Positions 15,201 to 23,437 of a stretch of DNA of 40,532 nucleotides are shown one piece after another. The stretch lies in the NCBI GenBank assembly GCA_002731275.1, contig PCBK01000187.1:1-40532 (forward strand), written 5' to 3'. The DNA is from Deltaproteobacteria bacterium (GTDB lineage: Bacteria; Myxococcota_C; UBA6777). The notes below the pieces were generated by a model that saw only the letters and a program-made list of their open reading frames with translations, ran no database searches and was not told the origin of the DNA. The position numbers and the translations under genes are program-made. The number at the start of each line of letters is the position of its first letter. Position 1 is the stretch's first letter.

Positions 15201-16559
15201 TCACTTACTGAGCCAAGGGGACCAGGTGGGGGTCAGGTACTTACCCGACAGGTATGTGAGTTTCTTCGCATACTTGCCTTCTTTGGTCATGATAAACAGC
15301 TTGGAGACGCCGTCTCTCGTCGAAGAGAAGACGATATTCTGTCCATTCGGAGACCACGAAGCTTCTGTGTTGTTGCCCTGGTTTTGGGTGAGACGTTTGA
15401 CCTTGCGGGTCTTGGGATCGACGAGGAAGAGGTCGAAGACATTGCGCTCATCACGTCCTGTAAACAAGATCCAGTCACCTTTGGGCGACCACTTGGGAGA
15501 TTGGTTGTATTTCCCTTTGGTGACAAGTTGTTGGATATTTGAGGCGGAGTTGCCGTTGACGTCCATCACAAAGATCTGTGGGGAACCATATCGGGTCGAG
15601 ACAAAGGAGATCTTTTTGCCGTCAGGAGACCACGTTGGGGAGAGATTGCGAATGCCCCACTTGGCTTTGGTCAATCGGACAGGTGTACCACCAGAGACGT
15701 TGACAACGTAGATATCCATACTGGACTTGCCTCTTGATGCGGAGAAGGCAATACGTTGGCTGTCTGGAGACCATGCAGCGCCGGTGTTCAACCCTTTGAA
15801 GGGGGAGATTTTTCGCGACTTCCCTGTGCGTACGTCCTGGATGAACAGGTCAGGGTTTCGTTTTTTCCAGGATGTGTAGGCGATATATCGGCCGTTGGGG
15901 GACCATGCAGGCAATGCGTTGATCGAGCCGTTGTTTGTGAGTTTACGAGGGCTGCCACCGTCGAAGTCCATCATCCAGACTTCTTGACTGCCTCTGTAGT
16001 TACGGATATAGGCGATCTTGGTGCGAAAAATGCCGCGCTCTTTGGTCAAAAATTTGTAGAGCCTGTCCGCAAAGAGGTGGAGATACCAACGCAATGTGGC
16101 CTTGTTGGGAATGGTGAAGTCCTCTTTGTATGCGAGCTTGTTGGAGCCCAATTCGTAAAAGCGAAATTTAACGAGGTAACCGCTTCCTTTCGGGGTGTAG
16201 CTACCTTTGAGAAGCCCTTCTGCGCTGATCTTGACCCAGGGTTCAAAGTCAAAGGTCTTGGGCTCGATACCGCTCTTCTCGGCCTTCTCCTGGTAAGAGG
16301 AGGGGTCGAGCACCTTAAACGTACCTGAGAGGGTCAGATCGTTGCGGAGAATCGCGGTGATCTTTTTGGCCATCTGCTGTGAACCACCCATCGCTTTGAA
16401 GGCTGGGACGGCGATTTTATACTGTTTGAACTTGATCCCGTCCTGGAGCTTGATCTTGAGGCGTGCCTCTGAGGAGGCAGGTGCTACGAGCCAAGCCAAA
16501 CAAAGAACACCGACCCACGTCATCATGAGCTTTTGCGATTTCTGAATGTATTTGTTCAT
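15201..16559 (-). CDS. tolB: Tol-Pal system protein TolB
   Basis: The 452-residue protein has a signal peptide (MNKYIQKSQKLMMTW... to SSEA), an N-terminal TolB domain (about 30-165; AVPAFKAMGG, ILRNDLTLSGTFKVLDP) and a six-bladed beta-propeller built from repeats of the form W-SPDG..I.F.S...G...I (for example AWSPNGRYIAYTS, SWSPNGQNIVFSS). TolB works in the periplasm, binding Pal through the propeller and TolA through its N-terminal strand. The ATG at 16559 has AGGTG 6 bases upstream and is preferred to the GTG three codons earlier. It stands 23 bases behind the second tolB-like gene. Confidence 0.94.
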   Translation of the reverse strand: MNKYIQKSQKLMMTWVGVLCLAWLVAPASSEARLKIKLQDGIKFKQYKIAVPAFKAMGGSQQMAKKITAILRNDLTLSGTFKVLDPSSYQEKAEKSGIEPKTFDFEPWVKISAEGLLKGSYTPKGSGYLVKFRFYELGSNKLAYKEDFTIPNKATLRWYLHLFADRLYKFLTKERGIFRTKIAYIRNYRGSQEVWMMDFDGGSPRKLTNNGSINALPAWSPNGRYIAYTSWKKRNPDLFIQDVRTGKSRKISPFKGLNTGAAWSPDSQRIAFSASRGKSSMDIYVVNVSGGTPVRLTKAKWGIRNLSPTWSPDGKKISFVSTRYGSPQIFVMDVNGNSASNIQQLVTKGKYNQSPKWSPKGDWILFTGRDERNVFDLFLVDPKTRKVKRLTQNQGNNTEASWSPNGQNIVFSSTRDGVSKLFIMTKEGKYAKKLTYLSGKYLTPTWSPWLSK

Positions 16560-16582
16560 GTCTTTCACCTGTTACTGGATGA

Positions 16583-18415
16583 TTATGGTGATGTTTTGCG
16601 GGTTGCAGGAGGCGTTTGACGAGTCGTCTTGGCCTTTTTCGCTTGCTTCTTCTTTTTGGACGTAGCCGCTGTGGTTTTCTTCTTTTTTTTCGCAGAACGA
16701 TGTTTTGAGGGCTTTTTGAGGAGTTTGTCGGCTTTGTCTAGCACGTCGTCCACCTTTTTCATCGCGGTGCGGGCGTTTGAGCGCGCCTGCGCCTGCTCTT
16801 TGTTGGCTTTCTCATCAGCCAATTGTTCAGCGGTCTTCGGTGCGGGCTTTTGGTTGCGTTGGGCATATTTTTCTCGGGCCTTGTCTTCGCGCTCTTTCGA
16901 GGTGATCAACTTGGTCCTGGCGTAAAAGCTACGTCCTTTTCGTCCTCCAGGCAAGAGTTGCTTTTTGAGGATGGGAGACCATGCGGGCGATTGAAAATCG
17001 CCGCGACCTCGCAGAAACAATCTTTGCTTGGAACCATCTGCGTTCATGATAAAGAGTTTTCGCTCTCCATATCGTGTGGACACAAACAGTACATAGCGCC
17101 CATCTGGCGACCAGGAGGCTTCAAAGTTATTGCCCTGATTTTGGGTCAAGCGGCGCCAGACCTTTTTGACCTTGCCCGAGCTGTCTTTCTCAAAGCGGAT
17201 CACAAAGAGATCGTACTTCAAGAACTCATCGCGTGCGGTGAATAGCAACTCGTCTTCGCTCGGTGACCAGCGTGGTTCCTGGTTGTAGTTTCCCTTGAAG
17301 GTCAAGCGGGCTTGGTTTTTGCCATTGGCATCCATAACAAAGATGTGTGGTTGCGTATAGCGTTCGGAGACAAAGGCGATTTTCTTCCCGTCCTTGGACC
17401 ATGTGGGCGTGGTGTCGATACCCCATGAGGTTGTCAATCTCCTCATGCCACGGCCCAATGGGTTGGAGATGTAGATATCAGCGTCTCTATTGGTTCCTGC
17501 GACGGTGTAGCTGAAGAGGAGCGTCTTACCATTTGGTGAGGGACGGGGGCTTGTGTATGTTCCCTTGGCATAAGTGATGCGTCTGATCCGTCGTGTCACG
17601 AGGTCCAGTCGATAGAGGTAGGGGCGCCCTGTAAGATACGATGTGTAGTAGAGGTAGCGGCCACTTGGGGACCAGGAGGGTTGCAGGTTGAGCGCGCCGT
17701 TGCTGATCACGCGGCGTTTGTTGTGTCCATCAAAGTCCATGATCCAGATGTCTTTTCCGCCTTTGGGATTGCGTCGGACGTAGGCGATCATCGTGTTGAA
17801 GATACCAGGACGTTTGAGCAAGTATTCGTAGACCTTGTTGGAGAATTTGTGCAGGACGCTACGCAACTCTGTCGCTTTGCGTGTGGCCTGGATGCGCACG
17901 CCCATTTTGCCACCATCGACATCGTAAAAGCGACACATCAAGAGCAGGTTATCTTTGTCTTTTGCGCGGATACCGATCTTGATCAGTCCACTCGCGCCGA
18001 TGTTTTGCCACGGCGCAAAGGTGAATGTGCCAAGGTCAATGCCATTGTATGGGGGGCGCTCTTGGAAGGACTTGCGCTTGAGCAGCTTAAAGGTTCCAAC
18101 GAGGAGCCGGAAGTTGGCGTTGAGTTGTTTTTCAACTTTATGGATGATCAGGTTTTTCTTGTGTTTTTTGGTAGGACCAAACCATCTGACCGGGGCGATC
18201 GCGAGTGGATACGCTTGTTGCTTCGATGTTTTTAGATTGACGCGGAATGATGGTCGTCTGACACATCTCCTGCGGACACAGTGTTGGCCTGAGTGGCAGT
18301 CCCTATCGTGAAGACATGCGCGAGCGCGTTTGGCTTGTGCCGTATGTTGGGGCAGCCCCATCCATAGGATGAAACATGGCAACATCATGGATATCATTGA
18401 GTAACGAGGGTGCAT
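16583..18415 (-). CDS. Second TolB-like protein with Cys motif and basic Lys-rich tail
   Basis: The 610-residue paralog of the adjacent tolB has a signal peptide (to about 27), a Cys motif CLHDRDCHSGQHCVRRRC (about 33-50), a diverged TolB N-domain (70-200), a propeller (about 210-480; SWSPSGRYLYYTS, TWSKDGKKIAFVS) and a 120-residue tail of Lys, Ala, Arg and Thr ending PPATRKTSP. The tail resembles histone-H1-like sequence and would be unstructured; it may contact anionic cell-wall polymers. ATG 18415 is preferred because GAGG lies 6 bases upstream; the ATG four codons earlier has no such site. Gene order suggests it works with Tol-Pal, perhaps as an alternative TolB. Extra TolB-like proteins occur in some Myxococcota; this tail is what stands out. 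Confidence 0.82.
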   Translation of the reverse strand: MHPRYSMISMMLPCFILWMGLPQHTAQAKRARACLHDRDCHSGQHCVRRRCVRRPSFRVNLKTSKQQAYPLAIAPVRWFGPTKKHKKNLIIHKVEKQLNANFRLLVGTFKLLKRKSFQERPPYNGIDLGTFTFAPWQNIGASGLIKIGIRAKDKDNLLLMCRFYDVDGGKMGVRIQATRKATELRSVLHKFSNKVYEYLLKRPGIFNTMIAYVRRNPKGGKDIWIMDFDGHNKRRVISNGALNLQPSWSPSGRYLYYTSYLTGRPYLYRLDLVTRRIRRITYAKGTYTSPRPSPNGKTLLFSYTVAGTNRDADIYISNPLGRGMRRLTTSWGIDTTPTWSKDGKKIAFVSERYTQPHIFVMDANGKNQARLTFKGNYNQEPRWSPSEDELLFTARDEFLKYDLFVIRFEKDSSGKVKKVWRRLTQNQGNNFEASWSPDGRYVLFVSTRYGERKLFIMNADGSKQRLFLRGRGDFQSPAWSPILKKQLLPGGRKGRSFYARTKLITSKEREDKAREKYAQRNQKPAPKTAEQLADEKANKEQAQARSNARTAMKKVDDVLDKADKLLKKPSKHRSAKKKKKTTAATSKKKKQAKKAKTTRQTPPATRKTSP

Positions 18416-18478
18416 CGTTTGCCTCATGTTGGATTGAGTCGTGTCTGTGAAGGTTTGTTGGGCGGAGAGGAGAGGGGG

Positions 18479-19198
18479 TTACCAGCCGATTTCCATGCCA
18501 TCTCTGATGGCGGTGCGGAGCTTGGCGGGTGGTGCTGGGTAAGGGGAGCCTCGTCTGACTGCGGCGAGGACAGCGTTGTCAAAGCGACGATCACCACTGC
18601 TCTTACTCAATTTGACTCTCTTCAGCCGACCTGTATCTGAGATGAACATAACCAACTCGATCGCATTTTTCAGTTTTTTGATCTCATTTGGTTTGAAAAA
18701 GGGTGGAATGTTGAGGTTGGCCTCGATCTTGACGCGGATCTTCAAGCCATACATGGAGCCGAGACGCGCGAGCGCTGGATCACTTACGGTGCCGTGTACG
18801 GAGCCATTTTCGACACCTGGAGGGATGGAGTTATCCGCGCGTGGGTCGTCCTCTTCATTATTTTTACGGTAGGACTTGATGTGTTTTTTGGCGCGGTTGA
18901 TGATGTCATCGAGGTTTAAGCTTTTGCGTCGTCGTCGGCGTCTTCGCTTGGGGGGTTTGCGTCTTTTGGGGACGACGCGACGTTTGGGAGCCGCTGCCTT
19001 TGGCGCTTGGTGGATACGAGGGAGCAGTCGTTTGTCGCGTGGCGTGCCTTTTCGGACGAGGACCGCTGTGGCGGCTTTGATAGGGATGGCTTTCGCGTCT
19101 TTGCTACTGACCGCTGTAAAGGCACCAATTGCGCCGACGTGCAAAACAAATGAGACGATAATGCCGATGATGAGACTCGTGTCTCCGCCTGTGTTCAT
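18479..19198 (-). CDS. TolA/TonB-like energy-transducing protein
   Basis: The 239-residue protein has one N-terminal membrane helix (about 10-30, LIIGIIVSFVLHVGAIGAF), a very basic periplasmic linker (PKRRKPPKRRRRRRRKS, about 75-92) and a C-terminal domain (about 155-239; LVMFISDTGRLKRVKLSKSSG, NAVLAAVRRGSPYPAPP) of the TonB/TolA C-terminal type. Position between tolR and tolB-like genes makes TolA the likely role: carrying proton-motive force from TolQR to TolB/Pal. It is shorter than E. coli TolA and lacks its long Ala/Lys helix, closer to TonB in size. ATG 19198 has GGAGGA 4 bases upstream. Naming it tolA or tonB needs functional data. Confidence 0.8.
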   Translation of the reverse strand: MNTGGDTSLIIGIIVSFVLHVGAIGAFTAVSSKDAKAIPIKAATAVLVRKGTPRDKRLLPRIHQAPKAAAPKRRVVPKRRKPPKRRRRRRRKSLNLDDIINRAKKHIKSYRKNNEEDDPRADNSIPPGVENGSVHGTVSDPALARLGSMYGLKIRVKIEANLNIPPFFKPNEIKKLKNAIELVMFISDTGRLKRVKLSKSSGDRRFDNAVLAAVRRGSPYPAPPAKLRTAIRDGMEIGW

Positions 19199-19335
19199 CT
19201 TTTCCTCCGCTTTCCCATTGGGTCCATCCTTGGGGGGGGGATTGCTCAAAGTGCTGAGCAAATACGCGAGATTGAAGAATTCATCTCCATTATGGACACC
19301 CCCATATCATTTGTCGAATTTTATCACAAAACGAT

Positions 19336-19782
19336 CTATTTTTTGAGCAGATCAAGCCCGGTGGGGTTGGTGATGAGGCCGACGCGAGGGACGCCAGCTT
19401 TGTTGAGCTGATCCATGACCTGGAGGATGAAGCGATACTTCAGGCGTTGATCGCCGTAAATGTAGAGCTTGCCCTGGGACTTGGCTTTTTGGTTGTGTTT
19501 CATTTTGGCTTGGAGATTAAAGATGTTCATCTCGATACATGAATCACAGCCGTAGATTTTGATCGTTTTGTTGAGCGTGACTTCGAGGATGAGGTCATCC
19601 TCTGAGAGGTTGATCGTCTCGCCTGTATCGACGGGAGGGAGTTTTGCCTCCGTCTTTTTGGCGGACATCATGGGGGCGGTGACCATAAAGATCACGAGGA
19701 GGACGAGCATGACATCGACGAGAGGGGTGATGTTGATGTCGGACATCGAGGTTTGTGCGCCACCGCTCATTTTCATGGCCAT
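19336..19782 (-). CDS. TolR/ExbD-type proton channel subunit, copy 2
   Basis: The 148-residue protein has the ExbD/TolR plan: a short cytoplasmic start, SDINITPLVDVMLVLLVIFMV with the proton-carrying Asp in the helix, then a periplasmic domain. A pair of cysteines (GCDSC, about 78-82) lies in the periplasmic part and could form a disulfide; the sister copy at 19805-20266 lacks it. The ATG at 19782 has GAGG 9 bases upstream; in-frame codons further upstream lie in a low-complexity Ser/Pro/Asn stretch overlapping the sister gene's end. The two copies share the first 45 residues closely, suggesting a tandem duplication followed by divergence of the periplasmic halves. Confidence 0.88.
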   Translation of the reverse strand: MAMKMSGGAQTSMSDINITPLVDVMLVLLVIFMVTAPMMSAKKTEAKLPPVDTGETINLSEDDLILEVTLNKTIKIYGCDSCIEMNIFNLQAKMKHNQKAKSQGKLYIYGDQRLKYRFILQVMDQLNKAGVPRVGLITNPTGLDLLKK

Positions 19783-19804
19783 CGGTGTTTTCCTCTCTGT
19801 GGTG

Positions 19805-20266
19805 CTATTGTTTGGGTTGGGCGGGCAGGGCGACGTATTCGGGGACGACGACGAGCCCAACTTTTTTGATCCCGGAGCGTCTAGCGGTCCCGATGATCGT
19901 CATGATCTTGCCGTAGTACAAGTCCGGGTGGGCCTTGATGAACAGCTCACTGGCTTTTTGCAACTCTTTGTCTTGTTTGAGGATCTCTTCGAGTTTGTCC
20001 AGCGGGATTTTTTGGTTCCGTAGCTGGATCATACCGCTCAAATCGACGTTGAGTGTGGCTTTCTCTTCCTCTTTGGGAGGGGTCTTGACGTTGTCTTCTT
20101 TGGTGTCCGGTGTGGGGACGTCCGTGCCGTGGTGGATCTGTGGCGCGGTGACCATGAAGATGATCAGCAAGACGAGCATGACATCGACAAGAGGGGTGAT
20201 GTTGATGTCTGAGACTGCGTCCTGTCCGCGCCCGCCTCTACCGCCTCCTCCAACATTCATTCCCAT
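19805..20266 (-). CDS. tolR: TolR/ExbD-type proton channel subunit, copy 1
   Basis: The 153-residue protein starts with a Gly-rich cytoplasmic stretch, then SDINITPLVDVMLVLLIIFMV (about 19-39, with the functional Asp), a Pro/Thr/Lys linker (PTPDTKEDNVKTPPKEEEK) and a periplasmic domain ending GLVVVPEYVALP. It should form the inner-membrane proton channel with TolQ. AGGAG lies 7 bases before the ATG. It directly follows tolQ (25 bases). The linker is longer and more acidic/basic mixed than in copy 2. It has no cysteine in the periplasmic domain. Confidence 0.9.
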   Translation of the reverse strand: MGMNVGGGGRGGRGQDAVSDINITPLVDVMLVLLIIFMVTAPQIHHGTDVPTPDTKEDNVKTPPKEEEKATLNVDLSGMIQLRNQKIPLDKLEEILKQDKELQKASELFIKAHPDLYYGKIMTIIGTARRSGIKKVGLVVVPEYVALPAQPKQ

Positions 20267-20291
20267 AGAGTGGCTCCTTTATCCGGTTGGA

Positions 20292-21020
20292 TTACTTGAG
20301 GAAGTGACGCTTGATGATGTTCAAGAAGTCGTTCTCAAAGTTCCCCATCTCCGAATCGATGTTGCGGATCTTGGTCTGAAAGTAGTTGTACGCGATAACA
20401 GCGGGGATCGCCGCGGCGAGACCGACGGCTGTCGCGATGAGTGCTTCCGCAATACCAGGGGCGACGACGTTCAATCCAGCGCTACCTGAGTTTTTGATCC
20501 CGATAAAGGACTTCATGATCCCCCAGACTGTACCAAACAGTCCGACAAAGGGAGCCGCTGATGCGGTCGTCGCCAGAAAGGGGATGTACTTCTCAAGCTC
20601 CGTCATCTCCGTGTTGGCTGCACGTCTCATCGCACGTGTTACGTTCTCCATCCCACCGAGTGCATTGCCCATCGTCTGATCGGTCCCACCTTGCGCCGAA
20701 CGTTGGACTTTGTTCAGCTCGATGTAGCCTGCGCGAAAGACCTGTGCGATGGGGCTGCGTGTCAGATCTTCACACTCGTTGAAGATATTATCGAGCCGCT
20801 TACTCCCCCAAAACAAATCGAGGAAATCCTGCGATTGGTTTTGCGCCTGATAGATAGCGTACCATTTAATGATGATCACGGCCCAACAAGCGACAGAGAA
20901 CAAGATCAACAGGATGAGGACGATAAGGACGACGCCACGGGATTGAGTTAACATCTCCAGGATCGCGGCCGTATCGCTTTGTTGGCTCATGATTAAGTGA
21001 GCATACACGACGGAGTCCAT
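20292..21020 (-). CDS. tolQ: TolQ/ExbB-type proton channel protein
   Basis: The 242-residue protein has three membrane helices (about 28-52, 140-165, 182-205), with the MotA/TolQ/ExbB signature: EKYIPFLATTASAAPFVGLFGTVWGIM in the second helix region and GIAEALIATAVGLAAAIPAVIAYN in the third. It forms the stator of the Tol motor with TolR, passing protons to drive TolA. It is the first gene of the operon. AAAGG lies 9 bases before the ATG at 21020; an internal Met at residue 11 has no ribosome-binding site. A promoter and an inverted repeat lie just upstream. Confidence 0.93.
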   Translation of the reverse strand: MDSVVYAHLIMSQQSDTAAILEMLTQSRGVVLIVLILLILFSVACWAVIIIKWYAIYQAQNQSQDFLDLFWGSKRLDNIFNECEDLTRSPIAQVFRAGYIELNKVQRSAQGGTDQTMGNALGGMENVTRAMRRAANTEMTELEKYIPFLATTASAAPFVGLFGTVWGIMKSFIGIKNSGSAGLNVVAPGIAEALIATAVGLAAAIPAVIAYNYFQTKIRNIDSEMGNFENDFLNIIKRHFLK

Positions 21021-21093
21021 GTGCTAGTACCTTTCGTATTTGACGTAGTAGGTGGTGGCCAGAAGGCACGCCAACATTGCTGTATGGCCTAGG

Positions 21094-21123
21094 GTTGTAG
21101 CATACCCATCATCGCAGGGTCAA
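21094..21123 (-). promoter_or_regulatory. Candidate promoter of the tolQ operon
   Basis: On the minus strand: TTGACC, 18-base spacer, TACAAC with TGC directly before it (extended -10). It would start transcription about 67 bases before tolQ. Confidence 0.5.
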
Positions 21124-21135
21124 TGTTCCTGCGAT
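21111..21135. promoter_or_regulatory. Inverted repeat over the tolQ -35 region
   Basis: ATCGCAGG and CCTGCGAT are perfect 8-bp arms with a 9-base gap, and flanking CCCATC/GATGGG can extend pairing with a small bulge. It spans the -35 of the candidate tolQ promoter and lies just before a weak rightward promoter for rarA, so it is a possible operator serving both directions (inference). Confidence 0.4.
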
Positions 21136-21141
21136 GGGCTC

Positions 21142-21171
21142 TTGACTGTCTCCAATTCCCTGGCATTACAT
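21142..21171 (+). promoter_or_regulatory. Weak candidate promoter of rarA
   Basis: TTGACT, 18-base spacer, TTACAT. The -35 is good and the -10 poor. Confidence 0.3.
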
Positions 21172-21217
21172 CCTTTGCGCTATGTGATCTGTTGACACCC
21201 AATCCCGAGAGGAGAGC

Positions 21218-23437
21218 ATGAAAAAAGGCCACGACCTGTTCGCCTGGAGAAGCCAAAAAATCGCCGAGTCCGAAGCACCACTCGCTGCGAGAATGCGTCC
21301 ACAAACGCTCGATGAGTTTGTCGGACAGGACCACATCATCGGACCCGGTCGGCTCTTGAGAAGGGCCATCCAGGCCGATCAACTCTCCTCAGTGATCTTT
21401 TATGGTCCCCCTGGCACTGGAAAGACTACACTCGCGAGGATTATCGCCAACACCACGAAGGCCCACTTCGCCGCGATCAATGCAGTCCTCGCAGGTGTCA
21501 AAGATATTCGTGAGAACGTCGACCTCGCACAGCGCCGACTTGGTGAACATGCCCAACGCACGATCCTGTTTGTCGATGAGGTGCATCGCTTCAACAAGTC
21601 CCAACAAGATGCGCTCTTGCCTTGGGTTGAAAATGGCACCGTGATCCTGATCGGGGCGACCACTGAAAACCCCTACTTCGAAGTCAACAAAGCCCTCGTC
21701 TCTCGCTCGCGTATCTTTCAGCTACGCTCCCTCGAACCAGAAGACCTCAGAAAAGTCATCGACAGAGCGCTTACTGATACACTCAAAGGGTTTGGCCTCA
21801 AAAATGTCACGATCGATGACGACGCAGCAGAGCACCTGCTCCATGTCGCGAACGGTGACGCCAGAGCGCTCTTGAATGCGTTGGAGCTTGCCGTCGAGAC
21901 AACGCCAGTCAACGAAGATGGCGCACGTGTGATCACCCTCTCTGTCGCTGAAGAGTCGATTCAGCGCCGCGCTGTGTTGTACGATAAAGAAGGGGACGCA
22001 CACTTTGACACGATCAGCGCATTCATCAAGAGCATCAGAGGCTCAGATCCTGACGCGGCACTGTACTGGCTCGCAAAGATGGATTATGCCGGAGAAGATC
22101 CGCGTTTTATCTTCCGGCGTCTGTTGATCCTTGCGAGTGAAGATGTCGGCCTCGCTGATCCGCAGGCCATCGTCGTCACAGAAGCCTGCGCCGCGACGTT
22201 CGATCGTGTTGGGATGCCTGAGGGGCGCTTCCATCTGGCGCAGGCGACGCTGTATCTCGCCAACACCGAAAAATCCAACACCACGATGGGATACTTTGAC
22301 GCACTCAACGCCATCCAAAAGGAGAAGGAAGGGGAAGTCCCCAATCATCTCAAGGATGGTTCTCGTGACAAGAAAGGGTTTGGTCACGGTAGTGGGTATC
22401 TGTATCCACACTCCTATCGGGATCATTGGGTTGCCCAGCAATATTTACCCAACACCTTACAGGGGCAGGTGTTCTACCAACCTTCGACGCAAGGGTGGGA
22501 AGGGGCGATCCAGGAGAAAGTTGCACGCCAACGTGAGGCCCAACTCGCTGCCGTGATGGAGAGCGAGAGTGAACACAGAGAGCAGTTGACATATGGTCCA
22601 AAAGACGGCGCCTCTGAACGTTGGATACAGCGGACTCTTGGCAAAGCAGGTGAGCGGATCGCGGCGATTCGTGAGCGGATTTTTGATACGATGAAGCCCA
22701 TGCGCCACGACGTGATCCTCGATCTGAATGGGGCGTCTGGCCTGCTCTCCTGGGAAGCTCTGCGCCAGGTTCCGGAGGGTGGTGTCTACACACGCGTTGA
22801 AGATCTCGGACAGGCCAAGAGGCTTGGTGAACAGGCTGCTGTTTTTCCGTCTCTCTTACAACCGCATATCTTTGTCGCGCCTCTCGATACGATCGATGAG
22901 GTGATTCAATCGCAATTTGGTGAGCTGCAATTTGAACACATCATCGCGAGAAATGCTTGCTCTGAGATGCCCGACAAGTCAGCGCTCTTTCGTTCGATAG
23001 GTCGACTCCTGCGTAAAGATGGTCACATCGTGATGTCCCAGATCGTGCCTCGTGAGACACAGCGGCTGTACGAGCTGCTTCAGCCTTCTTGGTTGGGGGA
23101 GGGGCTTTATCAAAAGTTAAAAGACGCAGAAGAGGCGTTTTACGAAGACGAAGGTGAGCCTTCTTTTTTGTGGAATGCCGAGAAGGTGAGAGAGGATATC
23201 GAAGAGGCAGGACTCTCATTGCAGGTTCAAGAGGAGTTGACGAGTACACAGGTCTGTTTGACTTCGTCGTTGATCGCACGTTGGTTCTCCAGCCATCCAG
23301 GTCGACCGACGTATGCTGATCGTCTGGCTGGGCAGATGGAGAAGGACGAGATCCAATCGGTACAGAGAGCCTTTGAGAGTCATTTGAAGGAGAAGGTTGT
23401 CCCCTGGAAAGGGCAACTCCTTTGGATCACTTGCTGA
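21218..23437 (+). CDS. rarA: RarA/MgsA AAA+ ATPase fused to a methyltransferase-like domain
   Basis: The 739-residue protein has two parts. Residues 1 to about 430 are RarA: GPPGTGKT (Walker A, 63-70), ILFVDEVHRF (Walker B, 116-125), GATTENPYFEVN and the C-terminal tetramerisation region with HSYRDHWVAQQYLP. RarA (Mgs1/WRNIP1 homolog) acts at stalled replication forks. Residues about 490-690 look like a class I methyltransferase fold: DVILDLNGASGLLSWEAL where motif I would be, and HIIARNACSEMPDKSALFRSIGRLLRKDGHIVMSQ resembling motifs IV-V. The glycine loop of motif I is degenerate, so SAM binding is doubtful. RarA fused to an extra domain of this size is also known in cyanobacteria. Its end overlaps the convergent gene by 11 bases. 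Confidence 0.88.
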   Translation: MKKGHDLFAWRSQKIAESEAPLAARMRPQTLDEFVGQDHIIGPGRLLRRAIQADQLSSVIFYGPPGTGKTTLARIIANTTKAHFAAINAVLAGVKDIRENVDLAQRRLGEHAQRTILFVDEVHRFNKSQQDALLPWVENGTVILIGATTENPYFEVNKALVSRSRIFQLRSLEPEDLRKVIDRALTDTLKGFGLKNVTIDDDAAEHLLHVANGDARALLNALELAVETTPVNEDGARVITLSVAEESIQRRAVLYDKEGDAHFDTISAFIKSIRGSDPDAALYWLAKMDYAGEDPRFIFRRLLILASEDVGLADPQAIVVTEACAATFDRVGMPEGRFHLAQATLYLANTEKSNTTMGYFDALNAIQKEKEGEVPNHLKDGSRDKKGFGHGSGYLYPHSYRDHWVAQQYLPNTLQGQVFYQPSTQGWEGAIQEKVARQREAQLAAVMESESEHREQLTYGPKDGASERWIQRTLGKAGERIAAIRERIFDTMKPMRHDVILDLNGASGLLSWEALRQVPEGGVYTRVEDLGQAKRLGEQAAVFPSLLQPHIFVAPLDTIDEVIQSQFGELQFEHIIARNACSEMPDKSALFRSIGRLLRKDGHIVMSQIVPRETQRLYELLQPSWLGEGLYQKLKDAEEAFYEDEGEPSFLWNAEKVREDIEEAGLSLQVQEELTSTQVCLTSSLIARWFSSHPGRPTYADRLAGQMEKDEIQSVQRAFESHLKEKVVPWKGQLLWITC

